NCBI RefSeq assembly: GCF_019649055.1 | Contig: NW_026570308.1 | Coordinates: 186,001 to 250,000 of the forward strand | Direction of reading: 5' to 3' | Source: Paramacrobiotus metropolitanus | Lineage: Eukaryota; Tardigrada; Eutardigrada; Parachela; Macrobiotidae | DNA length: 64,000 bases | Part shown: one piece after another, positions 10,785 through 21,752 of the stretch | Position numbering within the stretch: the first letter of the stretch is position 1 | Layout of the letters: the number at the start of each line of letters is the position of its first letter | Position numbers and translations under genes: made by a program | Notes under the pieces: generated by a model | Databases searched by the model: none | Told to the model about the DNA's origin: nothing | Seen by the model: the letters and a program-made list of their open reading frames with translations, nothing else

Positions 10785-11859
10785 ACCTGGGCAGTTATAA
10801 CTTAACTCATAACTTGACGCGAGTTATTTTCGAGTTATCGAGTTTTAACGTAACTCAGAAGCGTAACTCGCTAGGAAGAAAACTTAACGCAACGTAACTG
10901 TAGCGTAACTCTGTGGCTTCAAGTTACCAATAAAATTATTAACCGTAACTTAAAAGTAAAGAAAATATTAAACTGAAAATGATTAATTATTTTCGACTTG
11001 GGTTGAAAACTTGCACTGACTGGCGATACGAGTACAGTACTTCTACAAGCAGACACATAAAAGCAGGTGTAGTACACCACGACTGCTATAGGCACTGACC
11101 ACATGGTTTTTCATCGGTTCAGCGGCACATGTGCGGTGTACATTCATCGATTACTATACGAGTATTATTATTACTATATTATATTTTCCGTAGCCGAAAG
11201 ACAAATCCAGTCGTGTCTTTCGGCTGCGGAAAATATGTGTGCAAACTGTGCTGCGTACTGTGTAGCCCCTGCAGGTTCGGTGTTTTTCGAAAGCCTTCAG
11301 TCTTATTCAATCTGCCCAGGCTGAATCATAAAAAATATAAAAAAAATTGTTTGCAAATAAAAAGATTCCGAAGAAAGGAGATCTCAGATATTAATTGTTT
11401 TAAATAAATTGATTGCACTTAGCATACACACCAACGCCAAATTGCCTCATAGAGGTAAGAGGAGTATGCTAAAAAACGAAAAAGCGTTGATCTCGTTTCT
11501 CCTTGATCTTTTTACTTACAAACTTTATATTTTTCACAATGAAAACATTTTCTGCGTTTTTTTGGCTATAGTGTGACTGTGAACATGCTGAATGTTGTGG
11601 AAGACTTTCTAGAGGGACATATGTATTAGCACGGTATATCTCTTATATACCTTGGTATTAGTGTCATTTAATACAGCATACAATTTTCTGTAATACCGGT
11701 AAGAGGTTACTTGAAAACGATTCATAAAGAAAATTATTAATATGAATTTTTATTGTAGCGTAACTCGCGTTATAACTCATAACTCCAGTTAATCTGAATA
11801 GCGTAACTCGTAGCGTAACTCGCGCGCGTCAGTGAACTCGTAACTCTAACTATGGGTCC
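10785..11859. mobile_element. Candidate non-autonomous transposon with AACTCG-rich ends
   Basis: Both ends are dense in GTAACTC/ACTCGTAAC words. The left end runs inward from ACCTGGGCAGTTATAACTT and the right end terminates in CGTAACTCTAACTATGGGTC. Read as reverse complements, the two ends align imperfectly, sharing AGTTA and GACGCGAGTTA blocks. A TGGGCA-type terminus followed by repeated GTTACTC-like words resembles ends of some DNA transposons (hAT-like). No transposase frame lies inside and no clean target duplication was found, so the boundaries are approximate. A 20-bp-arm hairpin lies inside at 11183-11233. Confidence 0.4.
11183..11233. repeat. Short hairpin inside the candidate transposon
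   Basis: Arms ATTTTCCGTAGCCGAAAGAC (11183-11202) and GTCTTTCGGCTGCGGAAAAT (11214-11233) pair with a single mismatch around an 11-nt loop. Confidence 0.8.
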
Positions 11860-12484
11860 AATTTCCATAACTGCCCACGTCTGGTTATTACTACCAATAA
11901 TCTTAAAGCCTAATACAACATCTCAATTCAGTTTGACATTTTTCACGAACAAATTCGGCATAAGGTATGTACATTATTTCCTGGACGTACGTTTCTCTAG
12001 CACTGCGAGAAGTAGCCAAATACACCGTCAAACCCTGATAATTATTAACTACCAATGACTGTGGATTTCTGCGAATATTACTTTGGAATACCTTCCCGTA
12101 TTCAGCCGTTAGATAAGGCAAAAACACCTACACAATAGAAACACCTGTATAAAATTACACAGTGTTTTATTGTCAAAAATATGCATGTGTATTGTAATAT
12201 TGTAATAAGTATATTACGACAGGCCGATCGCTTAAAAATTAATAAACATGCGACTATGCCTCGCACAGGCTGCGACATTTTTCGAAACAATTTGTTTCTT
12301 AATTTACAATATCACAGTTTCCTTTCCTACAACATGGTAGATGAAAATTGTATGAACGTACGGTAATGTGTGAATGATATACTACGTAGTACAGCATAAT
12401 TCTCATATTAAAACTGCATACCAGTTTTTCCCACCGAGTCGCGCGATGCATTACAGTATTTCAAATAAAAAAAACGGTTGCTCA
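11860..12484. other. Intergenic, downstream of Cables
   Basis: AT-rich sequence with no recognisable gene. It ends at the candidate Cables polyadenylation signal. Confidence 0.45.
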
Positions 12485-12490
12485 TTTATT
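12485..12490 (-). terminator. Candidate poly(A) signal of Cables
   Basis: AATAAA on the minus strand, about 235 nt downstream of the Cables stop codon. It is the first canonical hexamer I see after the stop. No transcript evidence is available. Confidence 0.4.
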
Positions 12491-12723
12491 GCTTATTGCG
12501 TCAACAAGTCAATACTAACCGCAATATCATCATCGCTTAATTTTCATCAAATTTCCTGACATTCTTAAAATAAAACGCTAAAAACATGGGCTAAAAAAAC
12601 ACAAAATCTCTTCTGCTGAACGGAAATCTATGACAACCAATACAAAACTCGACATCACAAAAACAAACGTATGAAAATCACAGACGTCGGAAAAACACTC
12701 CACCCAAGAATACTCAAACCGCA

Positions 12724-15700
12724 TTATTTGGTCTTTTTGGGTGCCGGGCGCGGATTGACCACCCGGTGGGCGGGCGGCGTGGTGAAGGTGGGAAAGGTCA
12801 TCTGGCGGATGGGGCGCAGGGTGAGGCTGAGGCGCTGGCGGGCCGGGGGGCGGGGACAGGGATCGGGGAGGGGCAGCTGGTAGACGGGGGGCAGGAAGGT
12901 CTGCGTGTGCGCCATCAGGCGGTCGTAGTGGTAGCGGACGAAGCGCAGCGGCACGTGCAGGTCTAGTCCCAGTGCCACCATCACCGGGAACTCGAAGGCG
13001 TTCAGCTCCGTGCGTTCGACGCGCAGCTGTGCCTGGATACTCTGCAATATGACCCAACTACCTGTTGTGTTCAATGCATCCAGGGCGACTTTTTTTGTTC
13101 TAATTTTGTTAGGGAAGATTTATATATACAAATAAATCTATATATTTATATATAAAAATATTTATATAAAAAGTTTTGTATAAAAAATCCTCAGTTTTGC
13201 TCGTTTTGATTTCAAATGGAAAAGTGTTTCTTTACGACAGAATTCGAAACGAAGACTATTCAAAATTTGACATAGTCCGCGTCAACATTTTACTACTGTA
13301 CTGTTACCCTGCACTTGCCGAAATTTCGTACAGTGTGCGCAGTTAGCTGTTGTATGCAGTCTATCTGAATCGTGATAGCGATCGTACAACGTACGCATGG
13401 CTGCACTAGTGAAACTTTCGGCAAGTGCAGGGTAACAGTACAGTAATCTGTTCGAGGACAGTAGTATCGTAGTGTGATGGCTAAAACAGAGTAACCTGAT
13501 GATGAGATCTGCAGTGTGATGTACAATTTCAAGAAGTTTCCGATACTGATGTCCTGTTTTTACATCGATCGCTTGTAGGAAAAATTTCAAAATTACGACG
13601 ATAATAGTACGCCAATGAAATTAATAAATTTTTTAAATTCAACATTTTTTTATAAATTCGTAATTTCTGATTTCTACCGTTTTTTTCGCGGACTAATTCT
13701 ATGCCAAAATTGTCTGTGACCGCCAATCATAGACCGAAAGAAGTGAAATACAACAATTATGTCGCTAACGTTTCGCTTACGTGGAAGAGTTGGCGGTGTT
13801 CTTCCTTGGAGAGATCGTTCATCTTGGCAGCCAGCACCACGCAGACGGAGGCCAGGATCTTCCGGTTGGGTTTGTTGATGAAGCCCCGCAGCACCAGCTT
13901 CTCAAAGTACACATACGACAGCGCCACCACCGCCAGGTCCAGGCGAATTTGCTATTCAATCAACATGTCATCCATTAAAAATAAAAACACAAAATGCACT
14001 AATAACAATGCGTATTACTGTATATAGTCAGTAATACTGTAACATGCACTAATAATAATATTAATTATCTCAATTTTTAAAAAAAAGCCTTCAGTTCGCT
14101 GCCAAATAACCGCACTAACCCACAAACATGTAGAAAACGTAAAACAACGCAATATGAAAGACAGAAAAAATTCGGATGATCAACTGTTTAATTTCTGCAT
14201 TTTATTGATAATTATACCTCATAACAATGGTACCATGACTAAAGGGACGCGGTCAATAGCCCATACACTACGACTCACTATTCCCTACTTTTTGTACTCG
14301 TAGCTGTAGAAACAGAAATAAATTCACACATTAAAATCTAAGAAAACCCATCAGTTAAATAAATATTATCAGTCAAACAAAAATAATGGAGACGTCAGTT
14401 TTTAGCTTACTTAATCGACAACGACTTTACCTGATCGGTGCAGGCTTTCTGCATATCGCGCTTCAACGACTTGAACTTGCTGAATGTCAGCTGAATATGC
14501 GGGAATTTACTGCGGAACAGATCGTTCAGTGCGTCCTTTTTCTTATCCGGCTCCAGATCGTTCGATATCACCGAGCTCTATACCAAAGAAAAATCATATC
14601 TATTTCCGATTGTTCTGCCACTTGTGCTTTACTATCTTCTCTAAGTTCTCTTTATGATTTACTGTGACTTTTTTCTTTCCTGTTAGAAACTTCTGCTTTT
14701 CTTATTATTTCTGTTATTCGCACTTTATCCCAAGACAATCGCTTCATTTACAACGAATAACGAAAAAAAAAGTAATTACTGTTCATTTTTTTCGCGCTTT
14801 TTCGAACTCGTGTAATACACGGTAAGTAAACAAACGATAACCATTAGATTAAAATACTCAGCGCAGTACTATTTTAAATACCCCATTTATCTTCACATTA
14901 ATTTGTCCTGCTTCGAAATTTACGACACACACCGACATATTAATTTGCCCCTTACTACTACCGCGATTTTTTAAGGATCAACACTGACCCTCAAATAAAT
15001 TTCAAATAATAAATAAAAAAATTAGCCTTGTAATTGTTTTTTTTAATTACATTAATCTACTTATTTTCTTTATTCCTTGTTTAGTTTTATTGTAACGTCC
15101 GTCGAATTTTGTCACTAATTTTAGTAGAGAAAAAGCCAACAAAATAGATTCAACACCGTAGACTTACAAAAAACGACTCGAGATAGACATTCTGCCGGCG
15201 CACGGCAATCTCCCACTCGGGATCATCCAGCACGCCCGGTTTGTAGGCGTCCACGCTGAAATGCCGTTCCACCCTGGCCGGTTGTTCCTGCGAGGAGCGG
15301 CTGGAGTCCTGCGAGGCCACGGTGCAGTACTTGGGACGGTACTCGTGCACCTCGCGGCGCCACAGCTTACTCAACGCGAAGGCCTCGTCGAAGGAGTTGG
15401 GATGCGCCGGCATCACCAGCAGCTTGTTCATCACCGAGATCTCCCCGGTGTTCAGCAGGTTCTGCGCTTCCTCCTGCGTCAGATCCCCGATGTAATCCAC
15501 GCCCCACGCCAACGGAACCTGTGGGAACAGGAAGAAAAACCGGGAAATTACACCTTAAATGACTCTGGATTTTTAACGGAAGCAAACCGTTTTCGCTGGA
15601 ACTGAATCCAAATAAACTCGTCGAAAAAGAAAGCTTTCCTACATTTCTCCAGAACTAAACAAAAACGGAGTGAAACTCGCATAGCTTTAAATAATGCAAG

Positions 15701-18700
15701 GAATTACTTAGCTAAAATTACGCCTTAAAGAACTCCGATCATAAACGGAAGCAAACCGCTTTCGCTGGAACTGAATCCAAATAAACTCGTCGAAAAAGAA
15801 AGCTTTCCTACATTTCTCCAGAACTAAACAAAACGGAGTGAAACTCGCATAGCTTTAAATAATGCAAGGAATTACTTAGCTAAAATTACGCCTTAAAGAA
15901 CTCCGATCATAAACGGAAGCAAACCGCTTTCGCTGGAACTGAATCCAAATAAACTCGTCGAAAAAGAAAGCTTTCCTACATTTCTCCAGAACTAAACAAA
16001 AACGGAGTGAAACTCGCATAGCTTTAAATAATGCAAGGAATTACTTAGCTAAAATTACGCCTTAAAGAACTCCGATCATAAACGGAAGCAAACCGCTTTC
16101 GCTGGAAAATTCAGAAATTCAGAAAAACTCGTTGAAAAAGAAAGCTTTCCTAAATTTCTCGAAAAACTGAGCACAAACGCAGTGAAATCCGCACTGCTTA
16201 AAATACTGCAGTGTATTTCTCAACTAAAACTGTTTCGAACAAATTAAACGAAGTGGAGACTGGTTTAAAATTACGAGCATAAGTCCTGGTATGAAAACAG
16301 GACAACGAGACACAATAAAATCCAGGAAAAAAGTTAAAGTATTAAATACAGAATCAAATCAATCCAGTCTCACGGTTACTGATCAGCATATTTATTTATG
16401 GATGCTAGTATTAGTGAAGGAGGCTGTAGAACCATTACACTACACATATCTCGACAATTTCCAGTATCTAGCACAATGCAGTACAAAATCAAAAAAATAC
16501 GATGCACTCGTACCTGATTTACCCAATAGAAAACCCAATAAAACGCATATTTTAAAAGCCGTTTTTACCGATAATCTCGGTTAAAAAAATTCGAACAATA
16601 TTTTCTGAATTTTTCCTAAACTATTCTGCCAAAATGGTTATCTATTGCCCTCGACGGCATACCAATAAAATTGATGAATAAATACCCATAGAACAAGGAA
16701 GAACAATAAAATAATTTGTCAAAATTTATAAAAAAAATTTACACCGAAATTAAGAAGGTTCAGAAATTAGCCTAATTATTTTTCAAATGAAGAAAATTAA
16801 GATATTAAAAAAAATCTTTCAAAATTATGAAAATTAAGTACTCACACCTGGTTTAACCAATGGAATCATGGAAAGCCCATTTATTTCAGCATTTCATACC
16901 GACAATTTCGGTAAACAAAAACGTACAGTATTCCCTGAGTCTCCCCTAACTATTTCGTCAAAATGGTTATTTACTCCCGTTGACCGGCTCACCAGCAAAT
17001 GCTCATATGACAGATCATCCTCGGGATCCGTGGACAATTTAATCCCCAGCAGATTTTCCAGCGCCTCGGCTTCCGTGTCGATGTGGATGCTGGTGGCACC
17101 GACACTGACGCGGCGTGGACGGATGGGCGGCGGATGCGGAGCGGCGACGGCGGCCAAGCGAGATTTGAGCGGCCAGGGCCAGGGACGGCGCAGGGTGGGC
17201 GTGGGACGCTGGTGGGAGGCCGGCAGGGGCAGGCCGTCGGGGGAGGGGGCGCTGGGCCGGCTGGAGGCCACCGAGTTGATGGAGTTGTTGCGGGTGAACT
17301 GCGAGATAAACCGCTGCATCAAGGAGTCGGGCGGGGTCTGGTAGGTCACCGTGCGACCGGACACGTCCACTTTTTCACTGGTTCTACACAAGGGAAATAT
17401 GGCAAATACGGAGAATATTAAATATTCAAAGTAAATAAATAAAAACCTTAATAAAATGCTGAATAAATATCCAAAACTTAAATTTGAGTTAAAAAATTTA
17501 AATTTTAAGTTGACACATTTAAATTACATTTAGCACCGGAAATGCCCAGTTCTCCACTGGGAAGCCGGTAAATATGGAGATTATTAAATATCCAAAATAA
17601 ATAAATAGATTAAATTTTGGCATATTTATTTCTTATTATTTTCTAAGATAAAACTTAATTAGCTAATTAATAGCCGACCGGGAGCGTCCACTTTTTCCTT
17701 AGTTCTGCCCAAGGGAGACCCGGTAAATATGGATGATATTACATATGCAAGTCAAGGAAGTTTTAAAAAATACGGAAATAACAAGTAAATAGGCAAAAAT
17801 TAAATTTTCAACCGGAGACTTCCACTTCGCTGGTTCTGCAATGGAACTACAGAAGGCATAAAAACATTTAAGATGTAAAATAAATAAATAAAAAAACATA
17901 CATCAATGAAAAATATAAGTGAAGCACTACAAAAATATACAAAGTTTACATTTAGAATCAAAATTAACTAGCTAATTCACTGAATTCAAATTAAATTAAT
18001 TTTCTGAAATGCATCCCTAAATTTTATGATAGATTGGCGTGATAGTATAATGCTTACTCTTCGATGGTCGGCTCCAGTTTGTACTTGGAAATATAGGAAT
18101 ACTGTCCCACCGGCCATTCATTCTTCACAGTGGTGACAAAGCGGAATTCTCGCCTAGTAAATACGAAGGGAAGAATTGCCGCAGGAAGATTAAACTCTTA
18201 CAGCATCATTCCATGGTACTTAATAGAATCGAAAACAAAAGTAAAAAATTTAACCCGCACGGTATCCATTTAAGCCAAAAAACACTGCACTGCATTTTCC
18301 AAAAGATAAACTGGTGATAAAAAAAATACATAAATGCGGCTGGCCAGCCAGCCGCATTACGTACGGACGGAAAAACTACTTCAAATAATGAAAATTCCAC
18401 GTTATTATCGCTTGTACAAATTCAAGATTTTAACCGAGCGCAATCTACGAATATATCCATTGCATGGGACGATTGCCACTGTTCTACGTATACAACTATG
18501 ACGTTTATGTCGCTCAGTAGGTGTTCTATGAGTACGGAGATCATAGGAACCTTACTCGTACAGTATGTAGCACAACAGCAGTTCACTGTTGTCCAAACAT
18601 TTATTAAAAAGGATAACTGATTGACATCAGCCATTTACTGATGGCTAATTAAATAAAAAATCACGGCAAAAAAATATAAAATCCTTATGAAAAAAATAGA

Positions 18701-20434
18701 AGAAATTCTACACATACAAAAGAACATCCACTAAACAAAATTAATTATATACTATATAGCACGTACTAAATTATTACATACTCGTGCGGTGTATGAACAG
18801 AAAAATTGCGAAGCCACAAAAACTACGCATTGTACAGCCGAATAACGATAAATTAATAATAGTACTAATTTCAGCTTACTTTTCCGTCACCACTCCGCGA
18901 TGATTGTCCAGAATCTCCCCGGGATGCGCCAGTGCGTCACTCACCGACATCTCCACCGGCACGACCACGTCGTGCTCGCGGAAGTCATCGCGGGCCTCGA
19001 TGATGGGCGGGGAGGCAGAGAGGAAGGGGAGGCCGGCCGAGGGCGGCGGACTGATGCTGCCGGACCGCGGCACCGTCGCCGCCCGCCCCAGCGCCGACTC
19101 CGCACTGCTGCCGCTGATGGTGCGTGAGGCCTTCTCCCGGCGGCCCAGGAAGAAATCCGTCTTCACAGACTTGGAGTGCGATCCCGAGGAAGACCGGCGT
19201 TGTCTGCGCAAATAAAAAAAATTACAGACTATTTACGGCACTGTTTGACTCAACGTCGGCGTTGTAACGCAAATTCAATAAAATAAAAAATCTACCAGAA
19301 CGAACAAGTCAAATAAGAGGATAAATCACGGTTAAATAATAAGGTTAAAAAACTGATACACCAAGTAAGAACACATCTCTGTTCTGTATCATCAAAAACT
19401 AAAAATATCCACAATTTTGTTGTTAATCAATCCAGATTCCAGAGGTTATCAAATTTATTTTCCAGTCAGAATAAAAACATCCATCAAGAAATGGTTTCGC
19501 ATTTAAACACGACACAAAATGCAAATTAAAATAAATAAACTAAGCGCGCACTTTATTAATTTAAGAGTAATTCGGGTAAACATTAACAACAAAAAAACTT
19601 TAAAATTTCAATTTAACCAAGCTGCAAATATCCTCACGAATGTCGCACAGAATTAGGTAAGTCGGATATAAAGAAGATTAAAAAGAGCCAACAAAAGTAA
19701 TAACACTAAAAAATAATTGACTGAAAAGGTTTCTGAATAACGAGAACCAGAATAAAATTGTAAGGGAGTTCATAAAACCTAAATATATAAGCAGCACATG
19801 TCTAAATAAATATACAAAAATAAATATGCGTTTATTTCAGTCATTAATCAAAAATGAAATTCAAAAAATAATGTTTCGTTGCTTACTGTTGTCGAGCCCG
19901 TTTGGCTTTGGCCTCCACCAGCACCTGCTCCTGATCGAACTCCTCCCGCAGATTACGCACCGGCCCCCGTCGCCCCTTAAACTCCTTCAGCGGGAACTCC
20001 TTATCCCGTCCCTCCTCATCATCCGTCGTCCCGGGCGTCTCACTCTCCAACGAGTCCAGGGAGGACGAACTCAACGAGGTGCTCTTGCGACTGTGTCCCG
20101 AGCGCATGGAATTGCTCCGCCGCACCCCGGCCCCCCGCCGCGGGCGACTGACTTTGGCCACGAGGGACTGGGGGCGCAGGAGGGACGCGGGGGTGGTGGC
20201 CCCCGTGGGAGGCGGCGCAGAGGGTGGCAGGGCGTCCGGGGCGGCGGAGAGATCGTCCTGCGAGGTGGGGGTGGAGGAGAGGCTGGCTGTGTCCTTCTCG
20301 TACAGCTCCACCAGGGCACGGTATTTCGTATCGCGATGGCTGCCATCCAGGGAGATGTTGGCGAGGAAGGTGTTGGCCAGGAAGATACGGGTGGGTTGGT
20401 GTTTTTGGCGACGGGGGCTGGTGTATTCGTGCAT
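12724..20434 (-). CDS. Cables (CDK5 and ABL enzyme substrate) homologue, 8 exons, 779 aa
   Basis: Exons in transcript order: 20434-19887, 19203-18880, 18153-18058, 17377-16993, 15518-15168, 14577-14431, 13951-13781, 13041-12724; all GT-AG and phase-consistent. Cables proteins are adaptors linking CDKs with non-receptor tyrosine kinases and end in a cyclin-box-like domain. Exon 1 (residues 1-182) carries FLANISLDG, the conserved N-terminal motif, then Ser/Pro-rich sequence. Exon 4 has GRTVTY and SYEHLL, and exon 5 has PGVLDDPEW, a recognised Cables signature. Exons 6-8 give the cyclin-like region: KFPHIQLTFSKFKSLKRDMQ, ALSYVYFEKLVLRGFINKPN, RKILASVCVVLAAKM and RVERTELNAFEFPVMVAL. The C-terminal tail after about residue 715 is Pro-rich and runs past where vertebrate Cables end. 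The start at 20434 is the first ATG giving the motif in frame. Introns are rich in tandem and inverted repeats. Confidence 0.93.
13295..13444. repeat. Long hairpin in Cables intron 7
   Basis: The 29-nt arms 13295-13323 and 13416-13444 are perfect reverse complements (ACTGTACTGTTACCCTGCAC at the left outer edge) around a 92-nt spacer. No target duplication is obvious. It resembles a MITE or foldback insertion in the intron between the last two coding exons. Confidence 0.88.
15560..16250. repeat. Tandem repeat of about 169 bp in Cables intron 4
   Basis: The landmark ACGGAAGCAAACCG recurs at 15576, 15745, 15913 and 16082, giving a period of 168-169 bp. The inner copies are nearly identical; the last copy decays after about 16110 but keeps AAGAAAGCTTTCCT and the following pattern. 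This intronic minisatellite lies between exons 4 and 5 of Cables. Confidence 0.92.
17355..17895. repeat. Diverged repeats of the exon 4 acceptor boundary (Cables intron 3)
   Basis: The genuine boundary of exon 4 (GACCGGACACGTCCACTTTT at 17355-17374 on the plus strand, with its splice acceptor next to it) is echoed at 17676 (GACCGGGAGCGTCCACTTTT) and about 17811 (ACCGGAGACTTCCACTTCGC). Each is followed by a TTCTGCxxAAGGGA-like run. A weaker version near 17540 keeps CCCAGTTCTCCACTGGGAAG. GGTAAATATGG and AAATAAATAAATA blocks follow several copies. These look like decayed tandem duplicates of the intron-exon junction. Confidence 0.65.
18333..18358. repeat. Perfect palindrome in Cables intron 2
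   Basis: Twelve-base arms AATGCGGCTGGC and GCCAGCCGCATT flank a CA centre, giving a 26-bp palindrome. It could be a cruciform or a dimeric-protein binding site; no function is assigned. Confidence 0.85.
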
Positions 20435-21752
20435 GGTGCCAGCATGAAAAGATCAAGTTGACAAAAAGCTTCAAAGGAAAACAAAATTACAAAATTATCT
20501 GAATTTAAAATGAAAATAAATGATTTTCACGCATCGCGCATTTACCGATTTACGACTGCAGTCTGCAGCTGACAAGTCAACGTTTCCGGATGGAAGCGTA
20601 GCGAGACGAAGGTTCTGCTTAACAAAGTTTTAGCATGCATGCAGCATGTACAACTTTACAAGTAATCGACAAAGAATTTAAGTGATTTAGTTTTAAAAGC
20701 GAAATTGTTCAAGTAATTTTTTAGTAATTTTTAAGTATTTTTAGTAATTTTTAAGTCGTTTTGCTAATTTTTTAGTTTAAGTGTTTTTTACCGATTTTAT
20801 TTGGCCACTCACAGTCAGCCCTGTAAACAATTTTAAAAATTTTACATTTTCTTAATAATAATTTTCCCAAATCCCAGTCATATTTCAATGTTTCCAGTTT
20901 CGCCGTTCTAATTTTCCAACGAAAATCAGTTCAACTGATTTCTCACTTTGCAGTGCCGGTGCCGGCGCGTTGCCGCGTTGAACTAATTTTTCAGTCGCAG
21001 ACAGTCACGCGCCGTGGCACGCTACATTAAAATAAATTTTTACATTTCCAGTGAACACCGCCAAAAAAAAATTGCGAGAATTACTGACTGTGAATACTGA
21101 ATAGGCAGACAGCAGGCCGAAAGAACTGCTTCCGGCTTGCAACTTGCAAGTTGCAACAGGCTGGAGGAAATTATTTTAAAGAAATAACGATATATAAACG
21201 AAAAAGTACGTTGGCAGAAATTTTGAGAATTCAAAACGGATTTATCTGCTTTGGGGAATTTCGCCTAGGCTCGAAAACACACAACGGAGCGACAATCAAA
21301 AGTTCAAAACAAAGAGACAGAACGGCGCCAACTCGTTACTTCTGTCTGTTCTGTGTTTTGTTTTTGTCAAAACCAAAACAAAGAGCAAGAGCGCAGATTC
21401 AGCTCCAATTTTGAACCGGATCGTTCAGCTAGCCGTCAGCTGGGCATGAAATGCTTCTGTCTGAAGTCGATGACCGGCTGGTCAAATCCGATTGCGTACC
21501 CTGCCGGACCACTGGCCGCCCGATCGCTGCTTGTTTGTCGGTTTTTTTTGCAGGCCCTGCTGATTTTGCGCTCAGTCCCACTTTAAACTCTTGCAGCTGC
21601 AAGAACGTGACTTTCATTCTGCAGTTTTATCAGGAGCTAATTTTTTCCACTCTGCTTTCGTGCAATAGTCGTCAGTTTCTACATCAAAACTTTGGTTTTC
21701 GGATGTAAAATTTCACATTTTTGATTAGTCCGTTCCATTTAGCCCCGGAAAA
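20435..21752. promoter_or_regulatory. Shared divergent promoter region of Cables and Piwi
   Basis: This 1.3-kb spacer separates the start codon of Cables (minus) from that of the first Piwi gene (plus), so both 5' UTRs and promoters should lie here. It includes many ATTTTT/TTTAAG runs around 20690-20900. A TTTTTTTTGCAG acceptor-like tract ends at 21552 and could mark a spliced 5' UTR exon of Piwi. No confident TATA box is visible. Function is inferred from position only. Confidence 0.45.
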
